A DNA stretch of 64,000 nucleotides from Krasilnikovozyma curviuscula (lineage: Eukaryota > Basidiomycota > Tremellomycetes > Cystofilobasidiales > Mrakiaceae): contig MVAQ01000087.1 of assembly GCA_014825775.1 (NCBI GenBank), forward strand, positions 1 through 64,000, in the 5' to 3' direction. Made by a program: the position numbers and the translations under genes. Positions 62,301-64,000 of this stretch are shown here, one piece after another. Positions within the stretch are counted from its first letter, which is position 1. Each line of letters opens with the position of its first letter. The notes under the pieces were generated by a model. The model had not been told where the DNA came from, searched no databases, and worked only from the letters and a program-made list of their open reading frames with translations.

Positions 62301-62463
62301 GTCAAATGACTGAGAAAGTTGCATAGTGCCATTCCAAGGAGAAACAGAGGTGAAGAAGCCATAGAAAAGAGGGATAGTATGTCAGTCCACGTCGAACGAA
62401 GGAAACACAGAAAAAAAACCGAGTTGGACCAACCTTGAGTTCTTCCTGAGTGGGGACAGGCAT
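59366..62463 (-). CDS. CID (RPR) domain protein with RGG/poly-Gly and Gln/Pro-rich tail
   Basis: Nuclear protein expected to bind the phosphorylated RNA polymerase II C-terminal domain. A first exon encodes MPVPTQEELK, then the CID domain: SFDSLISEIVEAKRLSQSKI, NMLTEKGMQLMD, DDTYLVTALYKQHRALES, SSKIYSLYCFDAMARACRSK and FLRKMEGVLEGLVEGMIQD. A Glu/Arg/Lys-rich helix follows (EEERKKERERERDKERARQK). The C-terminal half is low complexity: Pro/Gln-rich (LPQTGYQPQPQPPYPSQQQQ), an RGRGRDERGGGG stretch with a poly-Gly run, RERSPPPRRDQFDRPP, and Asn/Gln-rich end NGFNNGTNGSGGDSSWGK. No RRM is visible, unlike Nrd1/Seb1; SCAF or Rtt103 relatives are possible. About eight introns; start chosen because MPVPTQEELK joins in frame to the CID. 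Confidence 0.88.
60091..60123. repeat. CCT/CAC run encoding poly-Gly
   Basis: A (CCT)n run after CAC repeats on the plus strand encodes consecutive Gly residues of the CID protein on the minus strand. It lies inside an RG-rich patch. Confidence 0.85.
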
Positions 62464-62837
62464 CTTTCCTGATGCAGGGGAAACCTCTGACCAGGTATCG
62501 GACCAGATTCACCTTCGAGTTCAGACGTTGGCTAAGATCTGGTTCGTTCCACATTGCTGTCTCTCAGTTAGATCGCCATAAGATGTTTTAAATTGGATTT
62601 TGCAACATTTTTCGGCTCATAGGCATCTCAAAATATGCTACAAGTCTATTCTAACTTATAGACATGCAGCAAAAATAAATAAAATACGAAAACCGAGCTT
62701 CGTCGAAGTCTCCGTTGGACCTTCGGGCACCTAGCTATAAGAGCGTCCGTCACCCACTCCAACGCCTCCAACGCCTTTTCCCTCGTCGAACCCCTCAAAC
62801 CAACTCATTAACACTCTCAACAGGATAAACAGCAAGT
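62464..62837. promoter_or_regulatory. Divergent promoter region CID gene / aldo-keto reductase
   Basis: 374 bp between head-to-head start codons. It has an A/T-rich centre (62570-62700) and a pyrimidine-rich CT-block (62740-62800) just before the reductase start, as is common for fungal promoters. No named site. Confidence 0.5.
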
Positions 62838-63978
62838 ATGCCTTTGTCCATATCTTCCAGTGTTGAGCTTCTTTCAGGTGAGTTTCTCAGATCCTAACTG
62901 ATCCCAAGTTTGTGCATCGGTGGTTTGTCATCGGTCATGAAAACGGCTGACAAGGGCCTGTTTCTCGCAGGCTACTCTATCCCTCTTATTGGACTCGGTG
63001 TGTATCAAAATAAGGTCCCAGCTGTCTGTAAGGACGCAGTTCTCTCAAGTTTACGATACGGATATCGTCATGTCGACAGCGCGCACGTCTATGTCCCTTG
63101 GCTTCTTGGCGCGTGAAGATCAAAGTAGTTTACCCTGTTGATTCTTTCTAGTCAGATCTACCACAATGAAGGCGCTTGCGGTGAGGCTATCGCTGAGTCG
63201 AGCATCGACAGAGCCGAGATCTTCTTTAGTGAGCGATCTTATCTATCTCTCGATAATTACCGAGATGAATGAGCCTGCTAACACAACCGAATAATAGCCT
63301 CCAAATGCGTCTCCAAAACCCACGGGTATGAGTCCACCCTGGCTGGTGTTGAAACGAGCTTGAAGACTGCTGGCTTGACGTACATCGACCTTTTCCTCAT
63401 CCACGATCCTCTGTCTGGCACCGAAAAACGTCTCGCAACGTACAAAGCTCTGCTGGAGAAGCAAAAGGAAGGCAAGATCAGGAGCGTCGGCGTGTCTAAC
63501 TACGGAGTTCACCATCTGAAGGAACTGGCCCAGGCATTCCCTGACAACCCACCTACCGTCAATCAGATCGAGCTTCACCCATTTTGTCAGCAGAAGGACA
63601 TCGTTGCATACTGTAAACAGCACGGTATCGTTGTCGAAGCGTACTCGTGAGTGAGATCGCTTATCGATGAAATTATATCTCGATTAGTATTGACCATCAA
63701 CCACGCTTTCCAGTCCTCTGACTAGAGCAATCAAGTTTGACAACCCCGTACTGCAATCTGTTGGAAAGAAACACTCCAAGGACCTCGCCCAGGTACTGGT
63801 CCGATGGTCTCTTCAGTCTGGCTACGTCGTGCTCCCGAAGAGTGAGAAGGACGAGAGGATTAAGACCAATGCCCACGTCTATGATTTCGAGTTGGATGCG
63901 GAAGACATGAAGGCTCTGAATGATCTGGATCAAGGCACCGCTGGTGCTTTGACTTGGAATCCAGTTGGCGCTGCTTAA
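62838..63978 (+). CDS. Aldo/keto reductase
   Basis: NADPH-dependent carbonyl reductase, cytosolic. Exons splice to about 275 residues: MPLSISSSVELLS, then GYSIPLIGLGVYQNKVP, the active-site block YGYRHVDSAQIYHNEGACGE with catalytic Asp and Tyr, FFTSKCV with the Lys, and YIDLFLIHDPL with the His (all four residues of the AKR tetrad). Cofactor-binding parts follow: SVGVSNYGVHHLKEL, VNQIELHPFCQQKDIVAYC, IVVEAYSPLTRA and LVRWSLQSGYVVLPKSEKDE. Ends TAGALTWNPVGAA. Four introns: the first splits the N-terminal strand after ELLS, the last follows EAYS. The substrate is not predictable; the short length and motif order fit the AKR3/AKR5-like fungal group. Intact. Confidence 0.94.
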
Positions 63979-64000
63979 AGTCTGAATCCAAGTCGTCGTG

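Noticed and set aside
1..64000. Bacterial-style systems: operons, CRISPR arrays, phage or toxin-antitoxin loci
   Set aside because: All genes are intron-bearing fungal genes; no direct-repeat arrays or integrase-like genes appear on either strand.

Overview
The window is a gene-dense stretch of a eukaryotic nuclear genome. Nearly every gene is cut by many short spliceosomal introns of about 45-100 nt with GTRAGT-like donors, CTAAC/CTGAC-like branch sites and YAG acceptors. The encoded proteins are fungal: ERG3 and ERG4 of the ergosterol pathway, a group III (Nik1/Os-1 type) hybrid histidine kinase, an ASA1-type WD40 protein and a PTR2 peptide transporter. The intron density, moderate GC content and style of the predicted proteins point to a basidiomycete yeast or filamentous basidiomycete, plausibly a tremellomycete. 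That placement is inference; no rRNA or species marker is present. I found no transposon, CRISPR array, rRNA or tRNA gene.

Layout. 0.1-2.3 kb: GPI3/PIG-A (+). 2.5-4.9 kb: divergent ribosomal protein genes RPS15/uS19 (-) and P2 stalk protein (+). 5.4-7.8 kb: ERG4 sterol C-24(28) reductase (-). 8.2-10.1 kb: Ser-rich protein of unknown function (-). 11.4-17.2 kb: Nik1-type histidine kinase with a six-repeat HAMP array (-). 18.5-22.5 kb: divergent NOSIP (-) and RTF1 (+). 23.3-24.5 kb: ERG3 C-5 sterol desaturase (+). 24.8-26.9 kb: uncharacterised membrane-anchored protein with a GT-B-like look (+). 27.6-31.1 kb: PTR2 transporter (-). 33.0-36.1 kb: CWF19 (+). 36.5-37.4 kb: small dicysteine/Lys-rich protein (+). 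38.0-43.5 kb: SKI2 helicase (-), sharing a 54-bp promoter gap with a mitochondrial NDUFAF7/MidA methyltransferase (+, 43.5-46.0 kb). 46.3-47.6 kb: acidic protein of unknown function (-). 48.4-52.1 kb: divergent ASA1-like WD40 (-) and BTB/POZ (+). 52.4-53.8 kb: TLC-domain membrane protein (+). 54.6-56.9 kb: GT18/MGAT5-like glycosyltransferase (+). 56.9-59.2 kb: GPI1/PIG-Q (-). 59.4-62.5 kb: CID-domain protein (-). 62.8-64.0 kb: aldo/keto reductase (+).

How the genes relate. There is no operon, but themes recur. Two subunits of the same ER enzyme, GPI-N-acetylglucosaminyltransferase (GPI3 catalytic, GPI1 scaffold), lie at opposite ends. Two late ergosterol enzymes (ERG3, ERG4) flank the osmosensing kinase. 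Five genes act on RNA or transcription (NOSIP, RTF1, CWF19, SKI2, CID protein). Many genes are paired head-to-head over short gaps. Gene ends below were set by hand-splicing conserved reading frames; exon borders near termini are the least certain parts.
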